From positions 5,432,561-5,496,560 of the forward strand of contig JAKZAP010000003.1 in NCBI GenBank assembly GCA_023053575.1: a stretch of 64,000 bases of DNA, read 5' to 3'. The notes beneath the pieces were generated by a model. The model was given only the letters and a program-made list of their open reading frames with translations, was not told the DNA's origin and searched no databases. The stretch comes from Branchinecta lynchi. Taxonomy: Eukaryota > Arthropoda > Branchiopoda > Anostraca > Branchinectidae. The position numbers and the translations under genes are program-made. This document shows, piece after piece, positions 63,205-64,000 of the stretch (position 1 is its first letter; each line of letters begins with the position of its first letter).

Positions 63205-63850
63205 CAACCGATAAGAGTTCTGTGGCTTGAATTCGAAACAGGTGACTGTCGATCTTGTCACTCGATTCTACCGGGAAGTTCAAATTTAGCAGCAAAATAA
63301 CGTCTAAATAATAATTAACTTCTTTCTCACGCATATACACAGAAAACCGACAGCCCTTATTTAGTATTTATTTTTAGACACTTCAAATTACCGCCCTAAA
63401 AAAACACACAAAACGGCGTTTCAGTTTCAATGTGAGGCTTAATTTGTGTGACACGGATTCGTATTTCCGCAACAAACATTCAGACAATCAAAACGATCAG
63501 TTCTATGGCTTGAATTCGAAACAACTGTAACTGTCGACAACAAGGCCGTATCCAGGGGGGGGGGTTAGGGGGTTGACCCCCCCCCCAAAAAAAAAACACA
63601 TACAAAATGAATCATTGTTATAGGCTTTTCCCTCTGCTCTGTGTATTTTTTTTACTTTTTTGTCCGACCAGCAGCCAACCCCCCCCCTAAATAAATTCCT
63701 GGATACGGGCCTGGTCGACAATAATGTGACTGTCGATTTTGTGGCTCGATTCTACGATAAACTCAAATTTAGCAACAAAATAGTGTCTAAATTTAGCTTT
63801 TTTCTCAAGCATATAGGCATAAAACTGACAATCCTTTTTTTACTGAATGG
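63205..63850 (+). repeat. Direct duplication interrupted by a MITE
   Basis: 63213-63360 (TTCTGTGGCTTGAATTCGAA, TGACTGTCGAT, TCAAATTTAGCAGCAAAATA, GTCTAAAT, CACGCATATA) is repeated at 63499-63840. There TGACTGTCGATTTTGTGGCT follows the element inserted at 63541-63713. Removing the element restores collinearity. Confidence 0.75.
63541..63713. mobile_element. hAT-type MITE (173 bp) with perfect 8-bp target duplication
   Basis: The TIRs CAAGGCCGTATCCAGG and (reverse complement of the right end) CAGGCCCGTATCCAGG match at 14 of 16 positions. The element is flanked on both sides by GTCGACAA (63533-63540 and 63714-63721). The interior has long G, C and A runs and no coding capacity. Length, ends and 8-bp duplication fit an hAT-derived MITE. 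Confidence 0.88.
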
Positions 63851-64000
63851 TATGGACGTACGCCTAAAGTTATATAAATACACCCCTCCTAAAATCCTCT
63901 CAGATTAATTCTTTATTGTCCGCTAGGTGCGCTATCGTAAAGAAAACAATGACACGCTACTTCTTGGTGTAGGTTTATCCAAGTTTGTTTGACTATTTTC
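63851..64000. other. No feature recognised
   Basis: A short terminal stretch of the window with no repeat or gene visible. Confidence 0.3.

Overview
The window reads as nuclear DNA of an invertebrate animal, most likely an arthropod and possibly a crustacean. I base this on short coding exons in long repeat-rich spacers, spliceosomal intron signals, several clades of LINEs, a Penelope-like element, hAT-type nonautonomous elements and secreted single-domain C-type lectins. The species cannot be fixed from the sequence alone. No operons, rRNA, convincing tRNA genes or CRISPR arrays were seen.

Only two genes look intact: a pair of paralogous 151-residue secreted C-type lectins, one on the minus strand (33174-33629) and one on the plus strand (59747-60202). 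A third, partial gene is a terminal coding exon of unknown function at 57553-57752. All three belong to a large inverted duplication. Left arm ~33095-38192 pairs collinearly, in reverse complement, with right arm ~48785-60262. Each arm is about 5 kb once later insertions are removed, and the arms are separated by a ~10.6 kb spacer. In the left arm the unknown exon carries a stop codon, while both lectins remain open. Arm-specific insertions give a relative order of events.

Layout. 1-11.6 kb: gene-poor, with a foldback element, LINE fragments, two long-TIR elements side by side and three kinds of minisatellite. 11.6-15.1 kb: a nearly complete, 5'-truncated LINE (zinc-knuckle ORF1, endonuclease/RT ORF2 with one frameshift) inserted in a dispersed repeat, whose uninterrupted paralogue lies at 40535-40890. 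15.1-18.6 kb: five degenerate units of a repeat that carries a conserved cysteine-containing reading frame. 19.6-26.4 kb: a ~1.1 kb macrosatellite in about five copies. It is interrupted by a 2.2 kb Helentron-like element whose body is a 280-bp tandem array with an 840-bp higher-order period. 26.4-27.7 kb: head-to-head PHD-finger and gag/endonuclease remnants of LINEs. 29-33 kb: tandem duplication and interspersed 'GGGATCCC' elements (family X). 33-60 kb: the inverted duplication. Its spacer holds a LINE RT, minisatellites, a second LINE 3' end and a Penelope-like element split into oppositely oriented RT and GIY-YIG halves. The right arm carries a ~6.3 kb insert containing a palindrome-rich ~250-bp satellite, two hAT-type elements and Helentron-like repeats. 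60-64 kb: tandem repeats and a 173-bp hAT MITE with a perfect 8-bp target duplication.

I found no clearly new molecular system. The most interesting items are the lectin-bearing inverted duplication, the Helentron-like family with its internal higher-order array, the Penelope-like element with a twin-priming-type inversion, and the repeat family at 15.1-18.6 kb that looks as if it once encoded protein. All similarities were judged by eye, so percentages and exact ends are approximate.
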